The notes: generated from the sequence alone by a model not told the origin. DNA of 64,000 nt from Agrobacterium rubi TR3 = NBRC 13261 (GCF_000739935.1 NZ_BBJU01000007.1:372001-436000); one strand, 5' to 3'. Shown: positions 19,157-29,029, counted from the stretch's first letter. Numbers and translations are program-made.

Positions 19157-20293
19157 ATGAAGAAGGTTGTTTCGGTTCTTCTGTTGGTTTTGCTCAGCAG
19201 TTGCGCAAAGCCGTCGGACGGGCCTACCGCAGGCAATATACGGTCTGCAAAACTTCCCCAGACCAATGAGAAAATCCGGGTCGTGGAGCTTGCCAATGCT
19301 CCGGCCGCATCTGTTTCCCCATCGCTTGTCGAAAGCGCATCCGGCCCAGGTTTGGCGGCCCTTCGCAACACGGGTTATAACGCGCAACGACTGCGCCGTG
19401 GCGATGTGATCGACATAACGGTGCTGGATACTGGCGAAGACGGATTGTTTTCATCGACCCAGAGCAAGACACTCAATCTCGGCCGGTTTACGGTTGACCA
19501 GAGTGGCAGTGTCAATCTGCCTTTCGTGGGCAAGAAGCGTGTGATCGATTCGACACCCGAAGGTCTCCAGTCGCAGGTTGTGGCGGGGCTCAAGGGCTCT
19601 GCTGTTAACCCGCAGGCGGTTGTTACTGTCGTCGATAAGCCGACCAGTGCTGTGATGTTGAGCGGCGCGGTGAAGACCCCCGGTAAAATCGCACTGACGG
19701 CGCGCCAAGAACGTGTGCTCGACGTCATCAATCAGGCCGGCGGCCCGACGGTTGCGCCAAGTGCGGCGACTGTGACTGTCGTTCGCGGTACGCAGCGCGC
19801 CAGTGCGTCTCTGGATCGTGTCACGCGTGAAGACCGCCAGAATATCCGCGTATCACCTGACGATCAGATCATGATCGACGGCGAAGCCTCGAGCATCACA
19901 GCGCTCGGTGCGTTCAAGAGTGCCGGTGAGTTCCAGTTCGAAACCGGCAAGTTGACGCTTGCGCAGGCCGTTGGCCGCGCCGGTGGTTTGCTGGATGATC
20001 GCGCAGATGCGCGCAACGTCTATGTTTTCCGCAATGAAGTCGTGCAGGTCCCGTCAACCTCTGTCGCGGGCTCCAAGGGCCCAGCCGCCGTTGCCACGAG
20101 CATCAGACCGGTTATCTATCACGTCAACATGCGTGATGCGTCCAGCATCGTCCTGATGCAGATGTTCCAGATGCAAAAGGGCGACGTGCTCTATGCCAGC
20201 AACGCACCTCTTGTCGATACGGCAAAGCTGCTGACCGTCTTCCAGAAGAGCGCAGCAACGGCTGCTGCTCCGCAGCCAGGCGCATCGAACTGA
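19157..20293 (+). CDS. Wza-like polysaccharide export lipoprotein
   Basis: A 378-residue outer-membrane polysaccharide export protein. The lipoprotein signal MKKVVSVLLLVLLSSC places the lipidated cysteine at residue 16. A Poly_export domain follows (LRRGDVIDITVLDTG, then FTVDQSGSVNLPFVGKKRV), with SLBB-like domains after it (VMLSGAVKTPGKIALTARQ and later LGAFKSAGEFQFETGKLTL). Proteins of this family form the channel for exopolysaccharide or capsule export. No polymerase, flippase or tyrosine kinase partner is adjacent, so the polysaccharide is unknown. It converges on the end of the T6SS operon with a 36-base gap. Confidence 0.88.
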   Translation: MKKVVSVLLLVLLSSCAKPSDGPTAGNIRSAKLPQTNEKIRVVELANAPAASVSPSLVESASGPGLAALRNTGYNAQRLRRGDVIDITVLDTGEDGLFSSTQSKTLNLGRFTVDQSGSVNLPFVGKKRVIDSTPEGLQSQVVAGLKGSAVNPQAVVTVVDKPTSAVMLSGAVKTPGKIALTARQERVLDVINQAGGPTVAPSAATVTVVRGTQRASASLDRVTREDRQNIRVSPDDQIMIDGEASSITALGAFKSAGEFQFETGKLTLAQAVGRAGGLLDDRADARNVYVFRNEVVQVPSTSVAGSKGPAAVATSIRPVIYHVNMRDASSIVLMQMFQMQKGDVLYASNAPLVDTAKLLTVFQKSAATAAAPQPGASN

Positions 20294-20329
20294 TTTTTGC
20301 CTGACAGATGTTCAAGCGGTGGATTTATT

Positions 20330-21220
20330 TTATCTGCCGCTCTCTAAGAAGTTGATCGCGTCATCGGCATTTTGAGGACACGTTGTGGCCTCGTTGCGGG
20401 TGCAGGCATGGATGAACCTGATAAGCGCGGGTCTTTCCTCACCGTGATGACCTGCAAGCAGGCGTTCTGCTAACCGTCCGGCAGCGTAGATATCATGGAC
20501 CGCGTGAGCCGGCGCCCCAGCCAGTTGTTCCGGCGCAGAAAACTCAGGCGACCCAGCAACGGCGATACCGAGATCGGCGTGACGCTTACCTTTTTGCAAG
20601 GTGATACCGAAGTCTCCAAGTCTGGCTTTCATGATGTCGTTCTCGGGAAGCATGATATTGCTGGGGCTGACATCACAGTGAACATATCCAGCGTCGTGCA
20701 TGACGGATAACCCTCGCAAGACCCGATGAAGAACTCGAGATATTTCATCCAAGCTGGGTTGCCGGGTTTTCAGCAGCGCGGCGAGGGTGGAAGGCACCCA
20801 GGGCTGTAACAATCCCGGTCGGCCGTCACGCAACCGCAGCAGTGCAGAAATCTCCTGTAAACAGGGGTGGCGCAGACCAAGACCGATTTTGGCTTCACGT
20901 CTTAGTCTGTGAACCAGAACCGGGTCGTCGCGCCGTGAGACCGGCACCGTTTTAACGGCAAAACAATCACCAAGATCTCGCTGCCTGACCTGCAAAATTT
21001 GTGTCGTCTCGCTTTCATAGGCGACGGCATCGACCGCAAAGCTTCCATCAATGAAAACCGTGCCCTCATCCGACGGACGATCGGATTTCCGATCGAGCGC
21101 ATCGCGAATTCGGTCAGTTACGTCTTGCGGATGTTGTGATGCACGAATCGCGGTCAGAAGCTGCGAGAAACGATCGGAAATCTCACGGTCTTTATCCGCG
21201 CCGCTCAAGCTTGTCCCCAA
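20330..21220 (-). CDS. ppkA: T6SS serine/threonine protein kinase PpkA-like (ImpN)
   Basis: A 296-residue cytoplasmic kinase, the last gene of the imp operon. The ATP-anchoring lysine is in FAVK (K90), the catalytic loop reads HCDVSPSN (181-188, with C182 in place of the usual arginine), and the metal-binding DFG is at 203-205. In Agrobacterium tumefaciens the equivalent kinase phosphorylates TssL so that Fha can bind and activate secretion. No transmembrane or periplasmic sensor domain follows the kinase domain, unlike Pseudomonas PpkA. The start overlaps the end of the TagF-PppA gene by 29 bases. Confidence 0.9.
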   Translation of the reverse strand: MGTSLSGADKDREISDRFSQLLTAIRASQHPQDVTDRIRDALDRKSDRPSDEGTVFIDGSFAVDAVAYESETTQILQVRQRDLGDCFAVKTVPVSRRDDPVLVHRLRREAKIGLGLRHPCLQEISALLRLRDGRPGLLQPWVPSTLAALLKTRQPSLDEISRVLHRVLRGLSVMHDAGYVHCDVSPSNIMLPENDIMKARLGDFGITLQKGKRHADLGIAVAGSPEFSAPEQLAGAPAHAVHDIYAAGRLAERLLAGHHGEERPALIRFIHACTRNEATTCPQNADDAINFLESGR

Positions 21221-22613
21221 TCACGATGGCGCTGATGTTTTCTCGCACGTTTTCGATCAATGCTTCCTGCATCAGAGCATTTGCGCAGTCATTGATCGGC
21301 GTGTCATGCAGGATTTCAGCGACGACCCTTTCCTTCAATGCTTGCATCAGTGGGTAGCTGCACAGCAATAGCCGGTCATTGGTGCCAAATTCTTCGGTGA
21401 GGCTACTGGGTCGAAATTGCTGGGAGTGTCCAACACATTGGGAAAGCTGTTTTTTCATGCCGACAATGATGTGATCGCGCGATAGCAGATGCATCGTGCC
21501 ATCCCGCAACAGGTAGGCGCGCGCGTCACCCGACCACAGAACGGTGAGCGTCCGGCCCACGAGCGATGCGACGATCACGCTGGCCATGGGCCGTGCCGTT
21601 TCTGCGGAAACCTGACGGGACAGGAGCAAACTGTTCACCGTGCCAAGCTTGCCTTTGATATCCTGCGTCATGCTGTCAGCGTGGTCGCTATCGGCAATAT
21701 CGGTCAGTGCATTTGTCGTCAGCCGCGCGGCCTCCACGGCGGGGTTGCCATCGCCAATTCCGTCGGCAATGGCAAACAACGTGGGAGATTTCGAGACGAA
21801 CAGCGCATCGGCGTTGACGCTGAGCTTGGTTCCGGGATGCGTCGCATAACTGTAGACGATGTTGGGGGGCGGTATGTCTCTGGCTCGGGCGGGTTGCGCG
21901 ATCTCACCTTGTGAAACCACGTCGGGTCTCATGCTTTTTTGAGTTTTCTCGGGCTCTGCCTTGGGTGGGGGCGCGCTGTCCTCCGGTGCTGCTGTCTTAA
22001 ACAGGCGGACGAAATCCGTCGCGGCTGGTTTGCCGTCAATTTTGAGCCCACGAGGGCGGCGGCTTTCGGCGTCGATGTGCCACCAAAGGCTGGTCGGACG
22101 GCCACGTGTCGGCTCCGGGAGGTTGTCATCATCCTCCCGCGGTTTTGGCATGCGCAATCTCTTCACCGACGTTGTGAAGCGCGACATATCGAAATCCGTC
22201 GTCAGGGATGTCTCCGCCAGGGCTTCAGCCGCCATGAACCAGGTTTCGTCTAGGTAGAGCGCTTTGGGATGCTCTTTGAAATCACCAAGCTGAGCCAGAA
22301 TGACCAGCGGATATTTACGTCCGACACGATCGCGGCTCGGCATCAGCACGCCCGCATAGGCATAGTTCCCCCATACGCCCCGTTCGATGATGAAACGAAT
22401 GGGTGGGAATGTCGAAAAAACCGAAGTCCAGCGATCAACAAAAAGGTCGGCGCAGGCATGCATACCGGAGCGTAACCAGCCATCGATGGCACTGATCAGC
22501 TCGCGGTCTAGGCCTTCGGAGATGAAGTCCCCGTGACTTGGGATTTTACCGAAAAAGCCGATACGATCTGTCTCGACTGCAGCTTTGACGGGTTTTTTGA
22601 CCGGATTTGCCAT
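21192..22613 (-). CDS. tagF-pppA: T6SS regulator TagF-PppA fusion (ImpM) with degenerate phosphatase motifs
   Basis: A 473-residue fusion of an N-terminal TagF domain (GFFGKIPSHGDF at 19-30, to about 150), a linker rich in proline and charged residues (about 205-250), and a C-terminal PP2C-type phosphatase domain (about 253-468). Both parts are post-translational repressors of T6SS assembly in other species. The phosphatase keeps ADGIGDG (283-289) and GDARAY (362-367), but three metal-site positions differ from consensus: NADA at 267-270 for NEDA, SYPL at 419-422 for SDGL, and EN at 458-459 for DN. Phosphatase activity is therefore doubtful, and the TagF domain may do most of the work. An 82-base gap separates it from tssM. 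Confidence 0.9.
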   Translation of the reverse strand: MANPVKKPVKAAVETDRIGFFGKIPSHGDFISEGLDRELISAIDGWLRSGMHACADLFVDRWTSVFSTFPPIRFIIERGVWGNYAYAGVLMPSRDRVGRKYPLVILAQLGDFKEHPKALYLDETWFMAAEALAETSLTTDFDMSRFTTSVKRLRMPKPREDDDNLPEPTRGRPTSLWWHIDAESRRPRGLKIDGKPAATDFVRLFKTAAPEDSAPPPKAEPEKTQKSMRPDVVSQGEIAQPARARDIPPPNIVYSYATHPGTKLSVNADALFVSKSPTLFAIADGIGDGNPAVEAARLTTNALTDIADSDHADSMTQDIKGKLGTVNSLLLSRQVSAETARPMASVIVASLVGRTLTVLWSGDARAYLLRDGTMHLLSRDHIIVGMKKQLSQCVGHSQQFRPSSLTEEFGTNDRLLLCSYPLMQALKERVVAEILHDTPINDCANALMQEALIENVRENISAIVIGDKLERRG

Positions 22614-22695
22614 TAGTTCGGCAAAGCAGCTTTATGACGCTTCTGTTCAGTCATCCTCATCATTTCCTCCGTTGAAATCGTCTACGTGTCAGGGT

Positions 22696-25600
22696 CTAGA
22701 ATTGGACAGGGCAAGAGAAATTGGCAAGCGCGTCCAGTTTGAACGGATTGAGCACCGAGCCGAATTGTATATCGAATTCAGCAGTCTGCCCGCCATTCTC
22801 AAACCGTGCTCTGAGCATATCGCCTGACTGGGTCTCGATTTTCGCATCGTCAAACAAGCGGAACGGTGACCAGTCGCCATTTTCCGTTTTGGCCTGTTGC
22901 CAGCCGCCAGGCTGGAAGGCAATACGGGACAGGTTTGCGGAGTTGCCGCTCGCTGGCCACGTGATCGATTTTGCCTGGACCGGGCCATGGTAATAGACCA
23001 CGCGTTCTCCTTCGATCTCGAGCATGACCGCGCTCGATGCCTCCGTCAGAGAAACGGGCTTCACGTTGATCGAGACAGCCGGAACCTCGCTTCCATTCGG
23101 GAAGAACGCCCTGAAAATCTTGTCCGCATTTTCGAACTGGGCGATGGCTTCGCTCGACATGCCCTCTGCACCAAATGTTCCCTTCCATCCCCAAGGACTT
23201 GCCGTCTTGTCGACGAAGGGTTCCATGCGTTGCTTGAAGAAGGTCTGGAAGGTTCCCGTCGGCCCGAACAACCGCGTGAAGTCGGCCATGGCGACGTCTC
23301 TGGTCGATGATCGATCAAACGGATAGCGGCCTGTGACGATGGATGAGCAGAGCGATGATCCCTCGGCACCCCAAAGATCTGCGATCTTTGTTCTGGCCGA
23401 TTTGACGGCGAGAGAACCGACATCGGCTGCAAGTCCCGCGACCCAGACATCCAGTGGAGCTGGCATCTGGCGCGCCTGCTGGAGAAGGTCCTGGTTGGCC
23501 TTGGTAAGTTGGCTGTCGACATCGAACACCTTCGCCACCTCGTCAGAGGTCGTGGACGAGCGGGCCAATTGTTCATGCAGAGCCTTAATGTTCGCCAGGA
23601 GCTGTTCGGATGGGGAACCAGCCAGCTTTCCGCCATTCGTCTGATTTGCCCCTTCCGATTGGGTCGGGCCTTTCGCCGCCAGCATTTCACGCAGTCGGGC
23701 ATAGGGATCTGCCGCATCAACGGTGGCGGAAAGGATGGTGGCAGTGGTGTCGCCATCGTCAGTCGCAGCCAACGTCGTCAAACTTGCACCTGCGTTCGGC
23801 CGTAGATCGGTGGCGTCGGCGATGGATTTGGCAGCTTCGATGACGATGTTGCGATCGTTTGCCAGAATGCGGGTTGTCTCCACTGCATCGCCCAGGCTTT
23901 GGGAAGGCTTTACGCGAACATCGGTCAGAACCTCATTCCAACGTTTTTCAAAACGGTCGAAATAAATCTGCAAAGCGGCTTGGGCTACGCTTTCAACGGT
24001 GGTTCCGCGAATGGCGTCGTCTGAACCGCGCACCCAGGCTTCAGAAAGCGCGACGCGAGACGCATAGGAGACCTGAGGAATGACGACGGCACGATATCCA
24101 TTGGCCGTAAACAGGCCTTCGATCCCATCCAGCATCGGCGCCTTGCTCTTTCGCTCGATGGCGCGATCACCCAGAGCACCGAAGGCACCCGATGGGCTCC
24201 ATTCGGGAAGCGCCCGCGCTTGTGGAAGACCGGCGAGGATATCGTAGGCCCGTGCGCCGACCGCTTGGTTTCGTATCGTTTCACGCGCCTTAGCGATCAG
24301 CCTTGTATCGAGTTCGATAGGCGCCAGCAGGCCACCGGCCAGTGCGAGCGCATGTTGATGAAGCGCTTCGCGCGCAGCGGCGCGACCATCACCTGGATAA
24401 AGCGAGGCAAACATATCCTGAGACTGCACGTCGAGAAAATCTCGGTCGAGTGTGCCAAGACCACCTAGCATGCCGTAGAGTTTGAGGGAGTTGAACGTGC
24501 GTGTGACGTCGTTTTGATCATCCAGCTGTTTTTGCAGCTGAACGATCATGCGTGGCAAAAGCAACGCATTCAGTGCGCGTTGATAAGCATCGCGTTGGCG
24601 CCCGGCAATTTTCTCTTCCTGGTCAAGCCCGAATCCAACCTTCCAGACGCGACCGTCCGAGAAACCGGCATTCACGTCACGCAGATTATCGAGTGCCGGA
24701 AGAATGCGCAGAAAATCCGCATCCGATACGTCGCGGACGTTGATGCCCTGAACCAGCTGCTGATAGGCATTCAGCTTACGGTCGGCTTCCGCCAGTGCCT
24801 GCGTGTTGGAAAAATAGGTAAAAATCCAGCCGGTAAAGACAATTGCGACCACCGCTGCCGATAGACCATAGGCGATACGTCTGACCAGAAGCTGTCTGCC
24901 GGACAGACGCTTGTCGCGCATGACCAGAGCCGCCTCGGGGAAGATGACCTCCTTGAACAGCCGCGCCAGGAAGTAGCTGCGGCGTGCTCTCGGTGCGGTG
25001 GTGCCTGCTTCTTCCTGGGTGCCGGACGCCAGATAGACGCCGCGCATCAGGGGCGCTTCAACCAGCGGTGAACTGGCGCAGAGTTCCGTCAGAGCCTCAT
25101 GCAGCTTGTCTTTCAACTTGGCCAGTTCGGCAGGGAAGCGGAAGATGCGGCCACGGATTTCCGCATTCTGCTCCTGTTGCAAACGTTCGATGAGCATGGC
25201 GTCGACGCGCTGCTGAAGCAGTTCGAACTCTTCGAGAAAACGCTGCGGCAATTCCTGCGAGGTGTAGCTTTCGTCCAGTTTGAACGTGGTTCCCCACACT
25301 TGGTGGCGATCCGTCTTGTTGAAGCCGTCGAAAAATTCGACGAAGCCATCCAGAAGATCGGCCTTGGTCAGTACGACGTAAACCGGAACGCGCGCATGCA
25401 GATACTCATCCAGTTCCGACATGCGCTGACGGATCGAGCGAAGCTCCTGGCGCTGCTCTTCGGGATCGCGGCTCAAGAGATCGGGGATCGACAATGTGAC
25501 CAGCGCACCGTTGATCGGCTGTGAACGCCTATAGCGACGCAACAGGTTGAGGAAGCCTTCCCAACCGGCTTTGGATGCACCATCCAGATCATCCTGAGTG

Positions 25601-26181
25601 GTATAACGACCGGCCGTATCGATCAGGATCGCTTCGTCCGTGAACCACCAATTGCAGTTTCGCGTGCCGCCGACGCCTTTGACGGCATTTTCGCCCAGAG
25701 CGTCGCCCAAGGGAAATTGCAGTCCAGAATTGGTAAGGGCGGTCGTCTTGCCTGAGCCCGGCGCGCCGAAGATCACGTACCAAGGGAGGTCGTAAATATA
25801 GCCGAACCGCTTCTTGGTGATGCGCCGCAGCAGCGCCAGCGCTTCCTTTAGGCGTGTCTGGATTTCTCCGATTTCCGCCTGCCGGTTAGCCAGCGCCTCC
25901 TGCTCAAGGCTGTCGACAAGCTCCTTATCCTGCTTGCGAGCCTTATAAAGCGAGATGCCGATATAGATGACCCAAACCAGCAGAATGACGCAGATGGCAA
26001 TGATCCGCGCCTGCGTGGTGCCGAAGGGCTTGAAGTTTCCGAACGCGACCAGATAGCCGTAAAACCAGATCACCACACAAAGTGCGACCGCCCAGATGAG
26101 CGAGACGAAGCGGCGACCGACAAGGGCTGCGTAGCTATCGACGTAAGACCGGATCGTATAAAAATAACTCAGCGGATTCAT
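22696..26181 (-). CDS. tssM: T6SS membrane complex protein TssM (ImpL/IcmF)
   Basis: A 1161-residue inner-membrane protein. Two N-terminal membrane segments (about 23-47 and 59-81) flank a short periplasmic loop, a cytoplasmic GTPase-like domain follows with Walker A GAPGSGKTTAL near residue 139, and a third membrane segment near 430-450 leads into the long periplasmic domain that contacts TssJ and TssL in other systems. The Walker A motif is intact, as expected for the Agrobacterium type, where TssM hydrolyses ATP. It overlaps tssL by four bases. No TssJ lipoprotein is in the cluster, which matches the known Agrobacterium arrangement. Confidence 0.95.
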   Translation of the reverse strand: MNPLSYFYTIRSYVDSYAALVGRRFVSLIWAVALCVVIWFYGYLVAFGNFKPFGTTQARIIAICVILLVWVIYIGISLYKARKQDKELVDSLEQEALANRQAEIGEIQTRLKEALALLRRITKKRFGYIYDLPWYVIFGAPGSGKTTALTNSGLQFPLGDALGENAVKGVGGTRNCNWWFTDEAILIDTAGRYTTQDDLDGASKAGWEGFLNLLRRYRRSQPINGALVTLSIPDLLSRDPEEQRQELRSIRQRMSELDEYLHARVPVYVVLTKADLLDGFVEFFDGFNKTDRHQVWGTTFKLDESYTSQELPQRFLEEFELLQQRVDAMLIERLQQEQNAEIRGRIFRFPAELAKLKDKLHEALTELCASSPLVEAPLMRGVYLASGTQEEAGTTAPRARRSYFLARLFKEVIFPEAALVMRDKRLSGRQLLVRRIAYGLSAAVVAIVFTGWIFTYFSNTQALAEADRKLNAYQQLVQGINVRDVSDADFLRILPALDNLRDVNAGFSDGRVWKVGFGLDQEEKIAGRQRDAYQRALNALLLPRMIVQLQKQLDDQNDVTRTFNSLKLYGMLGGLGTLDRDFLDVQSQDMFASLYPGDGRAAAREALHQHALALAGGLLAPIELDTRLIAKARETIRNQAVGARAYDILAGLPQARALPEWSPSGAFGALGDRAIERKSKAPMLDGIEGLFTANGYRAVVIPQVSYASRVALSEAWVRGSDDAIRGTTVESVAQAALQIYFDRFEKRWNEVLTDVRVKPSQSLGDAVETTRILANDRNIVIEAAKSIADATDLRPNAGASLTTLAATDDGDTTATILSATVDAADPYARLREMLAAKGPTQSEGANQTNGGKLAGSPSEQLLANIKALHEQLARSSTTSDEVAKVFDVDSQLTKANQDLLQQARQMPAPLDVWVAGLAADVGSLAVKSARTKIADLWGAEGSSLCSSIVTGRYPFDRSSTRDVAMADFTRLFGPTGTFQTFFKQRMEPFVDKTASPWGWKGTFGAEGMSSEAIAQFENADKIFRAFFPNGSEVPAVSINVKPVSLTEASSAVMLEIEGERVVYYHGPVQAKSITWPASGNSANLSRIAFQPGGWQQAKTENGDWSPFRLFDDAKIETQSGDMLRARFENGGQTAEFDIQFGSVLNPFKLDALANFSCPVQF

Positions 26182-27692
26182 TGCTGGGTTTCTCCTGCTG
26201 GCTGTCCGGTTGTCGTTGTGATCGCTGGAGATAGAATACCGGCATCGCTGAGCTTTTCGTCAGGATTTGTCAGCACCATGATTTCCGTTCGACGGTTTTT
26301 CTCGCGGCCCTCGGCCGTGCTGTTGTCGGCAATCGGGTCGCTGTCCGCGCGGCCTTCCGTCAGGATCGCGTCCTCGCCGGCGAGTGTAGAAAGGATATCG
26401 CCAACCGCTTTTGCACGTGCTTCCGAAAGATGCCAGTTGGACGGAAACTGAACGGTTTTGATCGGCACATTATCGGTATAGCCAATAACCACCGCGCGGA
26501 AGTTTTCCGCCGCAAGCGCACCCCCGATGCGCTGTATCAAATCTCGGAACTGCGGGCTGACATCTGCACTGCCGACCTCAAACAGACCGGAATTGTTGAT
26601 GCGCACGCGAAGGCGGCCATTGACATTTGCAAGTGTCACCAGATTTTTCTGAACTTCCGGCTGGAGAAATGCCAGGAGATTGTCCAGTCGTGTTGGCGCT
26701 GGCGGCGTTTCTGGTGGGAGCGGCTTGATAACGGGCGGCTCTTCTTCTTTGGCGATCACAGGCGGGGCTTCCGGTGGCGGTGCAGCAATCAGCACGCTCG
26801 GCGTCTCATTGGGCGGCAGCGACGCTAGGCGCTCGAAGGTCGCATCCGAAGCATTGTTGAGTGTCAGCGTGAAGAAGAGATAGCCAAATGCGAAAGCGAG
26901 TGCGATCAGCGATAGCAGCGTCCACAATGCAGCCATTGTCCGAAGTGGCGTGTGGCGCGCCTCCACACCCTTCCAGTGAGGCGACAATTCGCGCTCGAAC
27001 ACACCGTATTGGCCGATCAGCGTTTTATAGAGGCTGTCGCGAATGCGGGACAGCTCGAGCGCACCCTTGGCAGAAACGCGGGTTCGTCCTTCAAAGGCCA
27101 GCGACAGGCACAGATAGATCAGCAGCAGCAGATCCTTGTTGGCGCCGGGCGACTGATGGAAATGGTCAAGAATATCGAAAACGCGGTCGCCACCCGTAAC
27201 ATCATTATGGAAGGTGGAAACCAAGCCGGAGCGCGCCCAACCGGCACGCACGCCCCACGGCTTGCTCAAGATGACATCGTCCACAGTGGCGCACACGACA
27301 TAGTGCGCTGCGCGCGCGCGCTCGGGGCTTATGCGGGCCGAGGCCAGGTCCCGCTCATAGCGGGTAATCGCTTCCATGCAAGCGCGGCGCAGATGATCGG
27401 GGTCGGGCTGAGCATCGCTGAACCGCAGGACATGCGCGAGGTTAAGCAGCGGGGCTGCAGATTGAACGAGCGTCGGCACCTCTTCGCCACCAAAACGGAA
27501 ATTAGTGAGAAGGGCATCGATGGGTAGCCCACCGTCGCCACTCGACGTGCGGGCAGGCGCGTCCTCTCCTTCGATGATGTCATCGAGGATCGCTGCCATG
27601 TTTCGGGCACTTTGGTTTCGGGCGCGGCTTTCGTCGGTGATTTCCACCACCGTCGGTAAATCTTGCCAGGAGGAGGGCTTTTCATTGCTCAT
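26178..27692 (-). CDS. tssL: T6SS membrane protein TssL with OmpA-like domain (ImpK)
   Basis: A 504-residue protein: a cytoplasmic DotU-type domain (about 60-255), one membrane helix (about 262-285), a proline-rich periplasmic linker, and a C-terminal OmpA-like peptidoglycan-binding domain (NNSGLFEVGSADVSP, then IGYTDNVPIKTVQFPSNWHL). The ATG at 27692 is chosen because it overlaps the tssK stop as ATGA and places threonine in DLPTVVEIT at residue 14, the position phosphorylated by PpkA and recognised by Fha in A. tumefaciens. The longer start at 27707 would shift this number by five. Confidence 0.95.
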   Translation of the reverse strand: MSNEKPSSWQDLPTVVEITDESRARNQSARNMAAILDDIIEGEDAPARTSSGDGGLPIDALLTNFRFGGEEVPTLVQSAAPLLNLAHVLRFSDAQPDPDHLRRACMEAITRYERDLASARISPERARAAHYVVCATVDDVILSKPWGVRAGWARSGLVSTFHNDVTGGDRVFDILDHFHQSPGANKDLLLLIYLCLSLAFEGRTRVSAKGALELSRIRDSLYKTLIGQYGVFERELSPHWKGVEARHTPLRTMAALWTLLSLIALAFAFGYLFFTLTLNNASDATFERLASLPPNETPSVLIAAPPPEAPPVIAKEEEPPVIKPLPPETPPAPTRLDNLLAFLQPEVQKNLVTLANVNGRLRVRINNSGLFEVGSADVSPQFRDLIQRIGGALAAENFRAVVIGYTDNVPIKTVQFPSNWHLSEARAKAVGDILSTLAGEDAILTEGRADSDPIADNSTAEGREKNRRTEIMVLTNPDEKLSDAGILSPAITTTTGQPAGETQQ

Positions 27693-29029
27693 TCGCGTAA
27701 TGCCCACATTTCCATCTCAAGACCCGGAAACTCGCCGGCGAGATGCAGCGCTATGGCGCCTGAGGTTTCGAGCTGCTTCCAAAGAGGTGTCTTGGTATCG
27801 ATTTCGAAGTAGATCGTGCCCGAGCGATAGGGCAATTGACGTGGCAACACCGGCAAAGAGCGAACCGGAATACCCGGAAGTGCGACGTTGACCAGTTCGG
27901 AGATACGCTCCACCGGACCGACCTTGATTTGGGCGGGAAGCTTGCGGCGAATGTCTTCCGCGGACATATCCGCACGCACCGCCAGAACGAAGCCTGCATC
28001 GCGCAGCAAAGTTCTGTCGTGAATGGTGCCGACGCGCACACCGTGTCTGCGCTCTACAAGCTCGATGGCCACGGCCGACTGTTCCAGCACAGCCGAAAGA
28101 GACGTGCGCAGATCATCGAACACAGCCGCGAAACTCGCCTTCAGATCATCATGCCTATAGGGCGGGAATTCCGTCGCACGCTTCTTTTCGGTGGTGAAGG
28201 TCGCCAGTTCGCCAGCCAGCTGAATGCAATCCTCGTAAAAGCGGATGGGATGGAACCGCGTGGCGTTGGCAGAAAAATGCGCGAGCAGTGGATCTGCACG
28301 ATTGAGGATTTGCAGCAGGAAATAATCGCCGACTTCCGCCGTGCCGCGGATCGTCGGGTCGCCGATACGCTCCGAGATCGCTTGCGCGCGATGACGGACG
28401 ATGCCGAGAAGCTCGGTCAGGAGTTCGCCAAGGCGCGATGACGCCGCGCAGTTCAGAGACGGGGGGATAAAGTCGGGATCAAGGATGACTGCCCGATCAG
28501 ACCGAACTTCGATGACTCGTGCCAGACCGATCAGATCATAGCCCGAGAGATCGTCGCCGGTTTTCAGAAATCTGAGGCTGAGGCGTCCGACATCGATGGG
28601 GGCCACGAAATCGGTATCGACGTTTGCGTCCGAGGCCTCGTAGGTCGTTGCCAGCACACGCACACTGCTGGTGCTGGGAATGGTGCCGCTGGACATGTCA
28701 GCCTTGCCGGGTTGGCGCGCGGGGAGCGCCAGATAGACGATGGCGTTCTTGACGCCCTCATCCAGATCCAGCGGCGGCGGTAGGTCGGAATCCTCAGGAG
28801 CCTCGAACGGCGTTCCATCCGGCAAGATGCCGCGCAGGTTGGACAGAGCAAATTGTCCGATCGCTAACGCGCTGCGGTCGATGCCAATTTCCGCTATGCC
28901 CCAGGGGTATGGGGAAAGGTTGCGCGTTGTATTGCGCACCAGCCGCTCGGTCCAGCGGTCGGATTGCTGAAAATGTTGAACGCGAAGGAACATGCCTTCG
29001 CTCCAGGCAACGCGGTTTTCATGCCTCAT
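27689..29029 (-). CDS. tssK: T6SS baseplate protein TssK (ImpJ)
   Basis: A 446-residue cytoplasmic baseplate subunit. The start RVAWSEGMFLRVQHFQQSDRW (residues 6-26) is the hallmark of TssK, with a central shoulder domain and a C-terminal part that binds the membrane complex. Length is normal for the family. It overlaps the end of the fha gene by 11 bases and tssL by four, so the three are likely translationally coupled. Confidence 0.95.
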   Translation of the reverse strand: MRHENRVAWSEGMFLRVQHFQQSDRWTERLVRNTTRNLSPYPWGIAEIGIDRSALAIGQFALSNLRGILPDGTPFEAPEDSDLPPPLDLDEGVKNAIVYLALPARQPGKADMSSGTIPSTSSVRVLATTYEASDANVDTDFVAPIDVGRLSLRFLKTGDDLSGYDLIGLARVIEVRSDRAVILDPDFIPPSLNCAASSRLGELLTELLGIVRHRAQAISERIGDPTIRGTAEVGDYFLLQILNRADPLLAHFSANATRFHPIRFYEDCIQLAGELATFTTEKKRATEFPPYRHDDLKASFAAVFDDLRTSLSAVLEQSAVAIELVERRHGVRVGTIHDRTLLRDAGFVLAVRADMSAEDIRRKLPAQIKVGPVERISELVNVALPGIPVRSLPVLPRQLPYRSGTIYFEIDTKTPLWKQLETSGAIALHLAGEFPGLEMEMWALRE

